DNA of 64,000 bases, taken from Echinarachnius parma. Its lineage: Eukaryota; Echinodermata; Echinoidea; Clypeasteroida; Echinarachniidae. Made by a program: the position numbers and the translations under genes. A model generated the notes under the pieces. That model ran no database searches. It was not told where the DNA came from and saw nothing but the letters and a program-made list of their open reading frames with translations. Shown here piece by piece: positions 20,861 to 34,100 of the stretch. Positions within the stretch are counted from its first letter, which is position 1; every line of letters starts with the position of its first letter. Where the stretch lies: positions 1 through 64,000 of the forward strand of contig JBAMJV010002041.1 of assembly GCA_037951105.1 (NCBI GenBank), written 5' to 3'.

Positions 20861-22047
20861 TTATTTAATTGTTTAGATCTCTTCAGCACAATCCTATTTG
20901 ACCCTATTAATTTTGTTTGATCCGTTTTCCCGTTTTATTTGTTCCCCTTTTTCGGGAGGAGGGGGGGGGGGGGGGGGGAGGAGGGGGTGGGATGGTGGGG
21001 TAAAGGGGTGTTATACATGTAGGCCTATGTCTGATTAAAAACACAAACAAACATACAAACAAAATAAACAAAAGGCGTCTGAAGTTGATTGTCAAGATTA
21101 TCTACAACGATCATTTACTAAAATCTAAATGACATGCGCATTGATGTGATTTGTATTTGATTTGAATTTGGTTAAATATTCCTATATATTTCACAATCAC
21201 AAATTATTGTACAAAAGATAAACAAACAAACAAAGCAAGATTTCATGACAGAAATACAATATGAAATACACAGAACTACAACGAAACAGAAACATTACAT
21301 AATTAATCAATAAGAAGTTCTGCTACATAAAATAAAATACGCGGAACCCCCCTCCAAAAAAAAAAAAAAAAAAAAAAAAAGACAATAAGACAAAAAGACA
21401 AAAAGACAAAAAGACAAAAGGACCAACAAAAAGAGGTTGTAAAATATTGGGAATATTTTTGTTCCCGGATATGGAGAATAATTGAAGACGAGATATAATT
21501 ATGAGCATAACCTACTAATCTGCACAATATTCAATTACCAATAACAGAGTTGGTAAAAAAAAAACTATACATAAATTGAAGATAAAATATTCATTTTATT
21601 GCAGTCGTCATAATTGTGACATTCACACATTATACAAGTATCCGAATTGTAAACAAAGTGTCAACATTTGTAACATTAATTAAAAAATCAACACCGCCAA
21701 ACAAAAACTTTTATCACCAAGTCTGGTGACGATCTAAAATTGCTCAGCATTTTAAAGCAGTTTGTCAAATGTTGCCAATCAATATATCAATATAAGAAAC
21801 GTAACTTACGTATTTTAAACTCAGTTCTTTAAATAAAAATTGAATTATTTAATTTAAACTAAAATGAAATTTTATAAATCATATGATCATAATGAGCATT
21901 AGTATTTATATCATATGTGTATTGAAATCTGTATGTTTTTAAAACGGCAGCGCTGATCGAAGCAAGGCAGAAATTTGCTGGCCACCTTCAGCTAGTGAAG
22001 ACTGTGTCGGTCTATTTTCATTTTCTCGGCTAAATTCAACATCAAGT

Positions 22048-22110
22048 ATGTCTGTTCGTTGGACTTGGACTGCTGAAAATGTATCAATACAAAATTTCAG
22101 AGAATCCCAG
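22048..22110 (+). CDS. WDR59: WDR59 exon 1 with start codon
   Basis: ATG at 22048 in the context ATCAAGT-ATG is followed by 21 codons to TCCCAG/GTAACG. M-S-V-R-W-x-x-x-A-E-N-V-S-I-Q-N-F-R-E-S-Q lines up with human M-A-A-R-W-S-S-E-N-V-V-V-E-F-R-D-S-Q, with two extra residues, which fixes both start and donor. A 5' UTR probably occupies at least 21945-22047, which is less AT-rich than its surroundings. No TATA box is seen. Confidence 0.92.
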
Positions 22111-25100
22111 GTAACGTAATAACTGATGATTATTCATATTCATATCGGAATTTCTGTCCAAGAGAGATGATAAAATCTCCCCATTTGTTGTTATTGCTTT
22201 TGTATAGTCCCACATGTGTATTTTCGTGTAAGTGTGGTGGGAAATAATGTTTTTTTAAGTTGACGTTGACTCCCCGTTGACTCGGTTGAGCTTGTATTCG
22301 AAAATATTACTTGAGTCGAATTACTCGCAACTTCATACATGAAATACAAACATGCATGTCACAATATTAAAATGTAACCATAATTATATAAACTTAATCA
22401 TATTGGTATTTTACTGTTTTCATTTTTGACTTTACAAAATAAAAAATACAAAATTACAACTCACATTCACAACACAAGACATTTTTTAGAAGAGTCTAGT
22501 CTCCAGACCTCGATTTTCATTCTTCTTGCCCGTCTTTACATTTGTGATATGACCATGAGATTGAGACTGAAGATCTGTGAAGAGATGTGTGGTCAAAGCG
22601 GTGCTAATGCAGTTTCGCACCCCTTTTTTTTTCTTTTTTTTGTGCATCACTTCAAAGTTTCTTCAAACTCGACAAAATCGTTCATATTTATTACCCACTG
22701 GACTCTTCCATTATCCCTCGATGGTCTGCTGTAGTACTATAGATTGGTCAAATTCAATTTTTAAGTCATTTATTTACGACTTTAATCGATGGTTTTGGTT
22801 GCGATCGCGGTTCAAAAAAATTTGCACTTCGCGGCCGGGAAATCAAAGTTAGCAGGATTTCAAAAGAAGCTACATGTATGCCTCTAGCCAGGCAGCCAGG
22901 GGTGTCTTGCGAGTAGAAAGGGTACCGTACTCCTGCGGTGTGCGTGCGCCGTACCGGTTACATCCGTAGCTCAAATGGATATATGGTGGCTCTAAATGTG
23001 AGACTAAATAAAACGATAATATGGGTGGCCGTATGATCGTTTTATTTTTTGTTCATATTTAGAGCTACCGTACATCCACCCGAGCTACGGAGGTAAAACG
23101 TACGGCGCGCGCGCGCATCGCCCCGCAGGATTACGACACACTCTCCAGTCGCAAGTCACCAGTAGCTAACGGCATAGCCGGCCACTCTTGAATTCCTGCT
23201 AACTTCGATTTTAACAGCCGCGAAGGACACAATTTTTTTGAGCTGCGATCGCAACCAAAACCATTGATTAAAGTCGTAAAAAAATGACCTAAATGTTGAC
23301 CAAAATATTACAACAGACCATCGAGGGATAAGGCAATGCTCGAAATTAACTTTTTTTGCTGGTGGCCCGGTCGGGCCAGTAAAATTTGTATTTTTCCAAT
23401 TTTGGTGGCCCGAAACCAAAATCTACTGGCCCGAAAAAAAATAAGGAAAAACAAAAGTAAAATTAATACAATAACCATATTCATAGTATCAGGGTACTGG
23501 GCAATGTTTAGCCTTCATTTGTTATTCCAATGCTCGAAATTATCTTTTTTTTTCTGTTGGCCCGAACAAAATTTTTACAAACAAAGAAAAAAGAAAAACA
23601 TCATGAGTCATGACTACTCGGTCATTAATTGTGAAATTATGGAAGTTATGTGTTAAAATTATCACCATCATTAAAGAAATCCATCAGTGAATAAACAAAA
23701 CCTAACCTAGAATCGAGCAGTTTCATCTAAGAGTCATCAACTGATGAAACTAAGCCCTTTTCCATGTACGATTTTGTTATTTTATAGTCCATAAAATCAC
23801 CAACACAAAAAAGCACACATGGGACTGAGCAGAGCTAAGATAAATTGGCAAATCGAGAAATGAAATCACTTAAATCTTTGTTATTTTAAAACCTTAAATA
23901 GTTCGAAGTAGCCACAAGTCTCTACCTTGTAAACATGATTCCTTCTAATACCTTCAAAAAAATGAATAATGATCTGAAAGATGAAATTATTCCCCTTTAT
24001 TGATGGTATCGCGGACGATATCGCAGCACACTGCACTTTGCAATATGAATGAATGTGAAAAGCTAGACATGTGTTTTGATAGGTCTTAGCATGCATGTGC
24101 ACACTCTCTCTGTGGATTGGTTGATCTATGTTTATATTCTACATGTTGCAAAGGTTTCCAGGGGGTGTGTGTGAAATTAAGAAAACAGCATAAGCATGCT
24201 TTTGCTTTTAGTGATTACACACCTCTGGAAGTTGTTTAAGTTTACCATGATTTATCATGCAAGAAGTAGATAATTCAAGGGAGAGTGTTCATATGAGGAA
24301 ATAGCACATATTTGTAGGCATAAATAAGGATTCATTCAACTAGCGCAAGTGCGCTTGCGACTTTTTATGTCCCTCCTTTTCATTTCTTGCAAATATTTCA
24401 ATCACAATTAAAGTGTTTTTAAGAGGTGTCAAACGATTTATATTCCTTGATGTTGTCTTCTTATGGTTTAAACATTTGGTGTCCCGATCGGGCCACCAAA
24501 CTTTGGCATTTTCATGTTTTTACTGGCCCGACCGCAACTTTTACTGGCCCCGGGCCATCGGGCCTACGCCAATTTCGAGCGTTGGATAAGGGAAGAGTGC
24601 AGTGAGTAATCAGTGTTGTAGTCGAGTCACCATGGTCCGAGTCCGAGTCCGAGTCCGAGTCACCGTGGTCCGAGTCCGAGTCCGAGTCCGAGTCACCATG
24701 GTCCGAGTCCGAGTCCGAGTCCGAGTCACCATGGTCCGAGTCCGAGTCCGAGTCCGAGTCACCAAATTAAAATAATAATGTCATATTTTAATTTTTTGTT
24801 TATTTTAAACCTTTTAAAATCATACAATCAATCAAACACAATCACCCAATCAACAATTGATTCAAATCAACAATTACGACATCAATTACTCTTGCGTTTT
24901 CGCTCTTTTCTTTTTAGAAATAGCCCCCTCATTGTTGAGTAGGGCGCCCTCTCTAGGCCAATACAATACAAATTTCAAAAACATCTGCACCTGACCACAG
25001 CATTTTATCATATAATGGGTAACAAAACATAATACATTTTTACATACAGATTGTAGCATGTCTATCTGGGAAAAAAAGTTTGTCTTTATATGTTTTATGG

Positions 25101-28100
25101 CATATTTATCACAAAAAATGTGCATCACTGTCATGTACGATATATTGCAAAAATATGATGGTGCAACATATTTATTCTGCCTTGGACTGTCTAGGGTTAG
25201 TTTTATACAATTTTCTGTACGATATATCATGTATTGTTTATATAATTAAGAACGTATATTATAATCGTGCATTTTCAAATTAGTTTCATGTAGAGCGCCC
25301 TCATTGTGATCGAAGGGCGCCCTCATTCCGACACAAACAACCATATTTTCCGCCTAAATTCTGCATTATTCAAAGTGAACACCATTATTTTTATTGTAGG
25401 AAATGTTAATCTTTTTAGTAAAAATTCATAATTATTATAATTATACTTCATAACCGTCAACTGATGCTCCAGAAGACCAGAATAATGTATAATTCTACCA
25501 GCGATTCAGTCTACGTCCACAGTATATAATTATATGATTTTTATTTCAATGACTTCGCCGGCTTCAATTCTGTGAAACTTCTACAGCAACTTCCAAACTG
25601 CTCCCAAGAGTAGACGCTTATGTTTGCATTGAATTTATTTTGGGTTATCTAAATTTAAAAGTTCTTTCATTCATTGTAATTTTCAAGCGATAAAAACAGG
25701 ACAACCACATGCAATAATTGCTATGGTACGAAAGACAAAGACACCGGCATTCCATTTGTCACCAAAAAAATATCTTCCATGACCACGGCTTCGAACTCAA
25801 ACTCGAAGTTTGAGTGGGAATAACAAAATAATTGTGAATGATCAGAGTAGTCTGCAGACAGAAAAATATTTATCAGTAATCACACTCCCAGACAATTATT
25901 TGTTATTTTTTTTATTGTGCTTTTATGGAATTTACTGAGAAAAGCACAAAATGATAACAATCATTTTGGTGTTACTTCAAGCTCCGATCTACACTCACCG
26001 GGAATCCCCTGCATCAAGCGCCTGGCCGGTCGGCCTGGCGTCATCTTAGCTTAATGCGTAGCTAGCTGTATAACTATAAGTATAAGAATCTCCCGAAAAT
26101 ATCGTACAATATCATTCAATTTTATTTCTTTGTCCGTGTATGATTGGTGTTCACGTTCGTTATCAATATAATAATAATCAGTTACCAACAAAATCTCGAT
26201 AAATGCCGATTCTGGGTTGATAAATTACTCCTCGCCCTCCGTTGAAACGATCGTTTTTGGTTCACTACTTCCAAAATCACAAATCTTCAAATCACACGAA
26301 AATCATACTGAAAATACTGCATGACGATAGCAACACTGTGACACATGTGACTTAGCGCATCGCACGTAGCGCACACTGCATACACGTTATCATCACTCAC
26401 ACACACTTATATTGATACGCGCTTCCGGGCCGATGCAAATGTTGAATCTTAAATTCACCAGATTCTATGAAATCTTCCGGCCTCGAACCGGCCTCGACCC
26501 GAGTCATCGAGGCCGCATGCTACGAGGCCGAGGACGAGTCCGAGTCACGGCATTACGAGGCCAAGGCCGAGGCCGAGGACTGAAAAATCGGCCTCGAGGC
26601 CGGCCTCGAGGCCGAGGCCGGCCTCGAGTCCTCCAAGACTGTGAGTAATACGAACCAATTTAGTTGAGTTTGAAGGGGTTTGAAGTGATGGGGGAAAAAA
26701 AAAAGGGGTGCGAAACTGCATTAGCACCGTCAAAGCTCTGCTCGGGCTCTTCGCTCTAATCGGCCCGGGTTTGAATCTTGGTTGCGTATCCAATGGTGAC
26801 GAAAAAGGGCAGTCCCATACGTAAAATTAAATAATCATAATTGAATGAACGCGTCTACAAACAAACAAAATAATCAAACAAGCCCCACTATACAACAATA
26901 CTCTGCTTTATTAATACCGTCACTGCAAGAGGCTAAATTCAGTTTTACAATGCAACTGACATTTTTTTCCAGAGATGATAAAACTGTCAAATGTCTATTA
27001 TGGCCTGGGAAAACTGTTCATAGTGACATTTTTTTTCTTAAACATCCTAGGCTATAGGCCTGAACATGTTTTAAATTGCTCTTCATAACTTGGCATACAC
27101 CTTGGCATACAGATGACCTTAAAAACTTTGCAGGAAAAAAATAAAATTGTAAATTAGAATTCACTAAAAGTTGTACACATGTGATAGAAAAATTATTACG
27201 TAAAAGGCATTCTCTACTAAGACGTGCCCACGAATTTGCACGCATGAATAAAAGAACTGATGCTGTAAGCAATTTGTATAGCACATGGGTTCTTTTTGTC
27301 ATACATACCAAGTCGTGGGCACGCGTTGGTTGAGTCGTTGAGAATGCCAACAGCAAGACCTTCAAAAGCCTGTTAATTATTCAAATATTTTGCCCTACAA
27401 ATTATGTGTTGTTCTCTTCTACTCCCTCAATAGGCCACTGCCATGGCGCTGGATTCGACCGGAGACTATGTACTACTTGCCGGGTATGTAAACTTTTATT
27501 TTTTTTTTAGTGGAAGCTACCAAAATAAATAATGGGCATGGTGGCAAATCTAATATGTTGGATGAATTAAAAAAAAACATAATTCTACACAAATGGGATG
27601 AGTCTTTTTTAATTTTAAAAGTTTTTGTTGATTATTTGGGAGGCCCATACATCAGTGTTTTTTTTATATTTGTTGTGGCATATGTTAATTGTTAGCTATT
27701 ACATTCTTATTTTTTTTCCTTCAAAATTCTCATATTAATTTTGTTCTCTCCTTGATTATGCAGGAGGCGTGGGTTGGAGGTGCTACGCTTGCCTGACATG
27801 CCACAGTGCCAGTCAACCAGAGTGCGGCACAAGACCACCATGAAATGGGACATCAGTGTCGCCGAGTGGAACCCCCATGCGGCCAACAAGCACCAGTTTG
27901 TAACGGCTGTAAGTTGACAGTCACGTTCTGTATCCAGACTATAAAAAAAAATAGTATACTTCCTAAAAAGAGTTAGGCCAAATGCACACAGAGAGCTAAA
28001 TAGACAGAGAACCACTGTGATTGGGTCAGTGCACGTTGCCTCACGACTCTGATTTTTGCCAGTCAGGAGCCAGTCAGGGCATTTCTTCATGTTGAATTGT

Positions 28101-31100
28101 CTCTCACTGATCCTGCCTCACTCTAGCCTAACTGATAACTATTGGGCTCAGTTCTGAAAGTTGGCTCTGTGCGCGTTGGGCTTAAAGTGTAGACCGTGCT
28201 CCATATTCATGACACCCTACTAAGTTAGATTCTACTTCAATCATTTTTAAGATAATAAGGCGTGGTATGCAACAATATGACTGTTATAATGGCCAACTAC
28301 GGTGAACTTTAGTACCCAGGTGATCTAGCTAGCAAAGTTTCATAAAACTAGGTCTTGGTTGGGTAGTATCCATGCGCATCACAACTAAGTCAATATTGCA
28401 AGAATCTTTCCAGGATGAAGGAGGCAGTGATGTGTCACACTTTTTTCCAGGTCCATGAATATTCTAAGAAAGTAACATATAAATTTGCATTTTGTGCTCC
28501 CAAAAGCCAAATAAATTGGGACTATATCAAGATGTCAAAAGTAACTGTCAAAGCACAATACTATCTTGAAATGATTTGCTAAAAATATATCATGTATGTT
28601 AAAAAAAATATATATCCTACAGTCCAATCAGACAGCAGATGTGTTCACACTTTAAGAGCTGGACTATATATTCAGGAGCTGTCCCTCAAGGGGCTATGGA
28701 ATCAAAACTTTATCTAAATGCAATTAATTTTAGTATCCTTACCCTAAATAGATTGTCAAACAGCTTTGTTTCATACATTTTGTGCATTTACATTTCGTGA
28801 TGTTTCTGCATTCCAATAAGATAGTGGATGTGTTCACACTACAAGAGTCAAGATTGTGTTCAGGAGCTGTCCGTCAAAAGACTATGAAAGCATAACTTGG
28901 TAGTTAGTATTAACTATTATTTGTAGTATCTTAACCCAAACTAGAGTGTCCCAAACACCTTTTTCAAACAGCTTTCCAAACAGCTTTGTTTAATAAATAT
29001 TGTGCTTTTTCTATTTCTTGGTGTTTTACAGTCAAATCAGACAGCGGATGTGTTCACACTGCAAGAGTCGGACTACGTACAGGAGCTGTCCCTCAAGGCT
29101 CACACCAGGACAATCAGGTGAGTGACCAGTCTTCTTTCAAGTGGTCAAAATGACACTTCAGATATCCTCCCGCCATATACCCGTGTGTTGTAGATCTTCC
29201 TAATTGGTTGGTTGCCAATACAAGCCTTTTATATCCAGTGGCAGTATAATAATAATAATAATAGCTTGCATTTGTATAGCGCTTACTAATACAGGGTTTC
29301 TAAGCGCAAGTATTATTACCCATGGTCATCGGGTACATTTCAAACCCATACAATGATATTGCGTACTTCCTCAACTCCCTGGTGAGCATACTAGCCATAT
29401 GCTGAGCATACTAGCCATATGCTGAGCATACTAGCCATATGCTGCCAATGGCGCGAAGGCTAATTAACACCCGACCATGGTACCCATTTATACACCTGGG
29501 TATAGAGTGCAGCAATTGAGGATTGACATTGTTGGTTGCAATTGGCGCCCAGGCCACACACTGCCTGCAGTGTAGACCAGTGCCAGGGCTCACAAGCGTT
29601 GGGCCTGTACGTTGGGACAGTCAATTTCTGCAAAAGTCATATTTTGGCCAGATCAAGCTAAATAAAATGACAGAAAAGTTTTTTTTTTTTTATGGCGAGA
29701 TGATGGTTTGATTGATTAATGGATGAATGGATGGATGGATGGATGGACAGATTGAATGATTGATGGATGGATAGATGGATGCATGCATGGATGGATACAA
29801 GGATGGATAAATTGGTTAGTGGATGGATGGATGGAATATAAAGTGGTCTATGATTAGTTGTAAGAACAAGGTAAATGTTTTTCGAATACATGTTTAGAGT
29901 TTGGTTTTGTGTAGTAATTGAAATTCTATCATTTGTGGGAGGTCATTGAAATTAATTGAATTGAACTGGATTTTGCATATATCTAGCAGTATGAAAATAG
30001 TGAATTGCACACGTTTGCATCATAAAAACAAAGAAATGGAGATGGGCAGGCCACCTTGCTAGACGTAAAGACAACAGGTGGACACATAATATAACTAATT
30101 TGACACCAAGAACACAAACCAGACAAAGAGGCAGACAGAGTACATAGGCGTTGGATGGATGACATGGATGCGACAAGCACAAGAAAGAAGAAAATGGAAT
30201 TGTGATGAAGAGGCCTTCCTTCTGCAGTGGAGAGACATAGGCTAGATAGATAGCATCACAACAACCAAAATAAAAAATTACAATGGTACAGTTGAAACAT
30301 AAATCTAATTATGTTTAAATAACATGCAACCATCGAGATATTCATTCCAACAATGTCAACATTCACTTAAAAATGACACATTTAAAAGAACGAAATTAAG
30401 GTGAAAGAATTGATAGCAGCACGTTTAAGTTTTCCGGATTTATCTTCTATTATAAAGATATTTTTATAGTTTAAGTGTTTGGATTTGAAAGTCTTCCTGG
30501 GAGACTTTCAACTGTGCATAAAGTTAGTGCAATGAGTTAGCAAATATAATTTTGCATTTTCTCTCATTACTCGATCATATGGCATTTATTTACCATGGAA
30601 TTTTTACACATTACTGTGGACATATCAGATCACAGAAATACACATCTTATCAACCCTTTGTCAATGTTTGCACATGTTAACTAAATTACTACATCTTTTT
30701 AAAAATGTTTAATAGTTGTATCAGTCAGTGTATAGCATACTTGGTAGTTAGTACATCAAACAACCATGCACAAATCTGTTCAGATTAGACCATTCTGTTG
30801 AACATCTTAAAATGTGAAACTAAATGCTTAATTACTTACTTAAACCAATAAGTAAAGACAAAATTCTTGTTTCTGTTTTCGTCTCGAGAGAGAGCTTTCT
30901 TTCAATCATAAATGCAGCAGACAACCATGCACAAAAAATGTTCACCTGTGAAATATGAAGGTTAGACATATACAAAGAACGACACCAATGAGAACATCCA
31001 CTTTTGCATCTTATTCGAAACTCAAGTGGTGAATTACTTGCTTCACTGCAAATAACTGGACACAACACTCTCCTGTCTTTTGACTCGAGAGGGAGCTAGA

Positions 31101-34100
31101 CTATTATGGTCAGCACTCTAAATATTATACTCTGGCAGTGAGTCAGAAATACATGAAACTTTATAATAACTTATCAGTTTACGTGCAGAACATTTGGCAA
31201 ACATGACTTTAAAGATATATAGTCAGCCTCACCTATGTCATGCTAAGATACATCGACTATTGCTTCAAAAGTCAAGCATTATTGAGGGGGGGGGGGGGGG
31301 TTCCTTTTTCTTCATTTTTCAATTGCCTTTTTGCCCAGTTCAAAATAATGACTATTAAGTCGAAGCCTTTTCGCAGTCGTGATGAGTTTGACTTATGCAA
31401 GGTTGAGTGTACATAATGTATTTAGTGTAACTTTTGCTGGAATTAATAAATATATAATTATTAGGAATTGAACCGTGTTTACAAGGGACCTGCTTAAAAA
31501 AAAAAACTTCAAAATATTAACAATCTTCTTTTCTGAAAATTAAAAAACTTTAAATCAATGTCAAGCAGTGAAAAATATACCTGGGTGCTCTGGGCGATTT
31601 AGCCCCTGAAATGCTAAATAGGGCCTCTGAAAATCATAAAAAAGTCCCCGTTAAATTTGCATGAATTTAATGCAAAACAAATTTTAGAATACTATTTTCA
31701 TAGAGGCGAACTTGAAAAGGAACCCTACCCCCCCCCCCCCCCCCTCCCCCCAACAAAAAAATGAAGGTTAGGTATTTTACATTTGTTGATTTTTTTCTCT
31801 GAATTGTTAAGAATATTCTAAAACAATTCACAACCATCAGAATTTTACTTTTAAGACGACTGTGAGCAGACCTGCAATCTACATAGGAGGTTCACAAATT
31901 ATTCAACCGATATCACATGAGTGCCTGTAAAATTCAGGGCTCGACACTAGCACTTGCCCTATTGCCCGGGGCAAGTAAAAATTGATGTCAGGCAAGTAAA
32001 ATTTCACAGATGGCCTAGTTTGGTTGCCCGATTGGGCAACTAAATTTTAAGTCCAACTACAAGAGAAAAATGTCATCTAGAAGTAACAGGGCAAGTAAAT
32101 TTTCTATTTGGGCAAGTCAAACTTGAAAAGTTATGATTTTACTTGCCCTAATGGGCCAGTAGAGAAAAAAAGTTAGTGTGGAGGCCTTGTGTAAATGCTT
32201 GCATTCATCAGCACCCATGGTTTGGAAGTATCCTTATATTATTGAATAGGTAATCCTTTAATCTTCTTTTTTTTAATGGGGTGCTTGAACGATTCATAAA
32301 ACTTCTTTGGCCTGTGTGTGTACTGAATTTGAAGAGCATCTCTTTATCTTCTTTTTAATGCGTCAGCGATTTGCGGTCTTACTCTTTTTCCCTCTCACTT
32401 TCTAAGTAACCATTAAATACTCAGCGTTATAGAGTGAAATTAATGCATCAACCATAGCAATGTCTAAATTTAGAAGTGCAGCGTAATTTGCACTGGGGAG
32501 AAAGTCTATATTCATCGTTTCAGACTCAAAATTATTTAGACTGGAAGATCCAACCTTACATTGTATGTACTCTCACTTGTTATTGTAGTGAATTTGGTTT
32601 TGAGAATATTTTGAGGAAATTATTTTCTTGGAATATTTGTGATCTTAGGAAGGAGTTTGAAGGAACCTCTCATCGCTCAGCACGTATTTTGATCATCGTC
32701 AGGAGACAAAGTATTTTGACAAAGTGCTCAAAAAAATTTAGACTGGAAAATCCAACCTAATGTACTTTCATTTGTTATTGTAGTGAACTTGGTTTTGAGA
32801 ATATTTTGAGGAGGATGTTTATTGGTACACCACATGAAAACTCTTTCTTGTAAAGAGTGCTGATCTTTATAAGAAGAACCCAATCATTGCTGAGCGTATG
32901 TTGTGATCATCGTCAGGAGACAAAGTATTTTGACAAAGTGTTGCTTCATTTGTGGAATCTGCAAACGTTTGGAACTTAACCCCCATTTCCTATTGGAATT
33001 GGCTGGACCATGTGTTTAAACTTATTGAAGACAATTTGATTTCTGTAGATGTTATGCATTCTCCAATAGACCTCAGCCAATAATTCTCGGGACCAGTCGA
33101 TCTCGAATGGGTTAAAGTGAGGTGTATGAGTTTGTCAAGATATACATGTAGGAGGAAAAATGTTAAAAGTCAATCAGCCCTAGGTGTTGAAATGTTTTCC
33201 TTGTCATTGAAAGGTGATCAGTCTGGTTTGAGAATGGATACTTCAGGTGTCTTTTATCAGCAGCAAACATGTCTCTTTGACTTTGAATGACTTGAGCTTT
33301 GAACATGACTTCTGATATTTGATGACTAGTTGTAAGCTGATTCACGAAAGATATTGACACTAAACCTGATAGAACCAGACACATTGTCAACATACTGTTT
33401 CGAAGATTGATATGAATGTAAACACAGTCCTGAGTGTCTACATATTAGAATTTATAGAAGATTTGTTAAAGACTTTTTGTGGACTGCATTTTGTTGAAGA
33501 ATGCAAAGAATGAAAGAAGATCAGATCAGTCTGGTTTGAGAATGGATACTTCAGGTGTCTTTGATCAACAGGAAACATGAATCGTTGACTTTTAATGACT
33601 CTTTGAAGTTTGAACATTGAACATGGCTACTGATATTTGATGACTTCAGTAGTCGTAAGCTGATCCTAGAAATATATTGACACTAAACCTGATAGAACAT
33701 GCCACATTGTCTTCATACTGTTTAGATTGATATTAATGTAAACACAAGAGTGTCTATTAAGTATTAGACAAACAAAGATTTGTGACAAGGAAATTTGAGT
33801 ATGCAGAACTTCAAAAACAATGATAACTGATTAATTCAGAAGTGGCTGATTAATAGACAATCAAGATGTGCGAAAGGATGTTTGAACATGTGCAGTTCAA
33901 ACTAATTGATACAAAGTCAGGAATTACTATTAATAGACCAAACCAGACTTGCGAAATGATATTTGAATATGTGGCATTCAAACCGATTATTGATAAAAAC
34001 ACAGGAGCGGCTATCAAATATTAATAGAACAAACAATATGTTTAAAAGACTTATCTCATGAGGATATCACTTGACCTTCAAAACTGCAAAGAAAACCACA

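Larger units (their letters stand above)
22557..26760. mobile_element. Foldback element, about 0.9 kb, expanded by two nested insertions
   Basis: The left arm (22557 to about 23030) and right arm (about 23040 to 26760) are inverted copies. GGTGCTAATGCAGTTTCGCA at the left mirrors TGCGAAACTGCATTAGCACC at the right, 'CCCTCGATGGTCTGCTGTAG' mirrors 'CAACAGACCATCGAGGG', and the centre pairs 'CCGTAGCT' and 'GGTGGCTCTAAAT' blocks. Removing the insertions at 23334-24584 and 24611-26641 leaves about 0.9 kb, nearly all palindromic. No transposase frame is seen. Exact outer borders and target duplication are uncertain. Confidence 0.8.

Noticed and set aside
24623-24762. Regular GAGTCC blocks separated by CACCATGG as a CRISPR-like array
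   Set aside because: The host is an animal, the blocks are simple hexamer repeats, spacers do not vary, and the array is the end of a hAT-like element.
26735-26790. tRNA-like B box near 'cccgggtttgaatcttgg'
   Set aside because: No A box or cloverleaf is found at the right distance.
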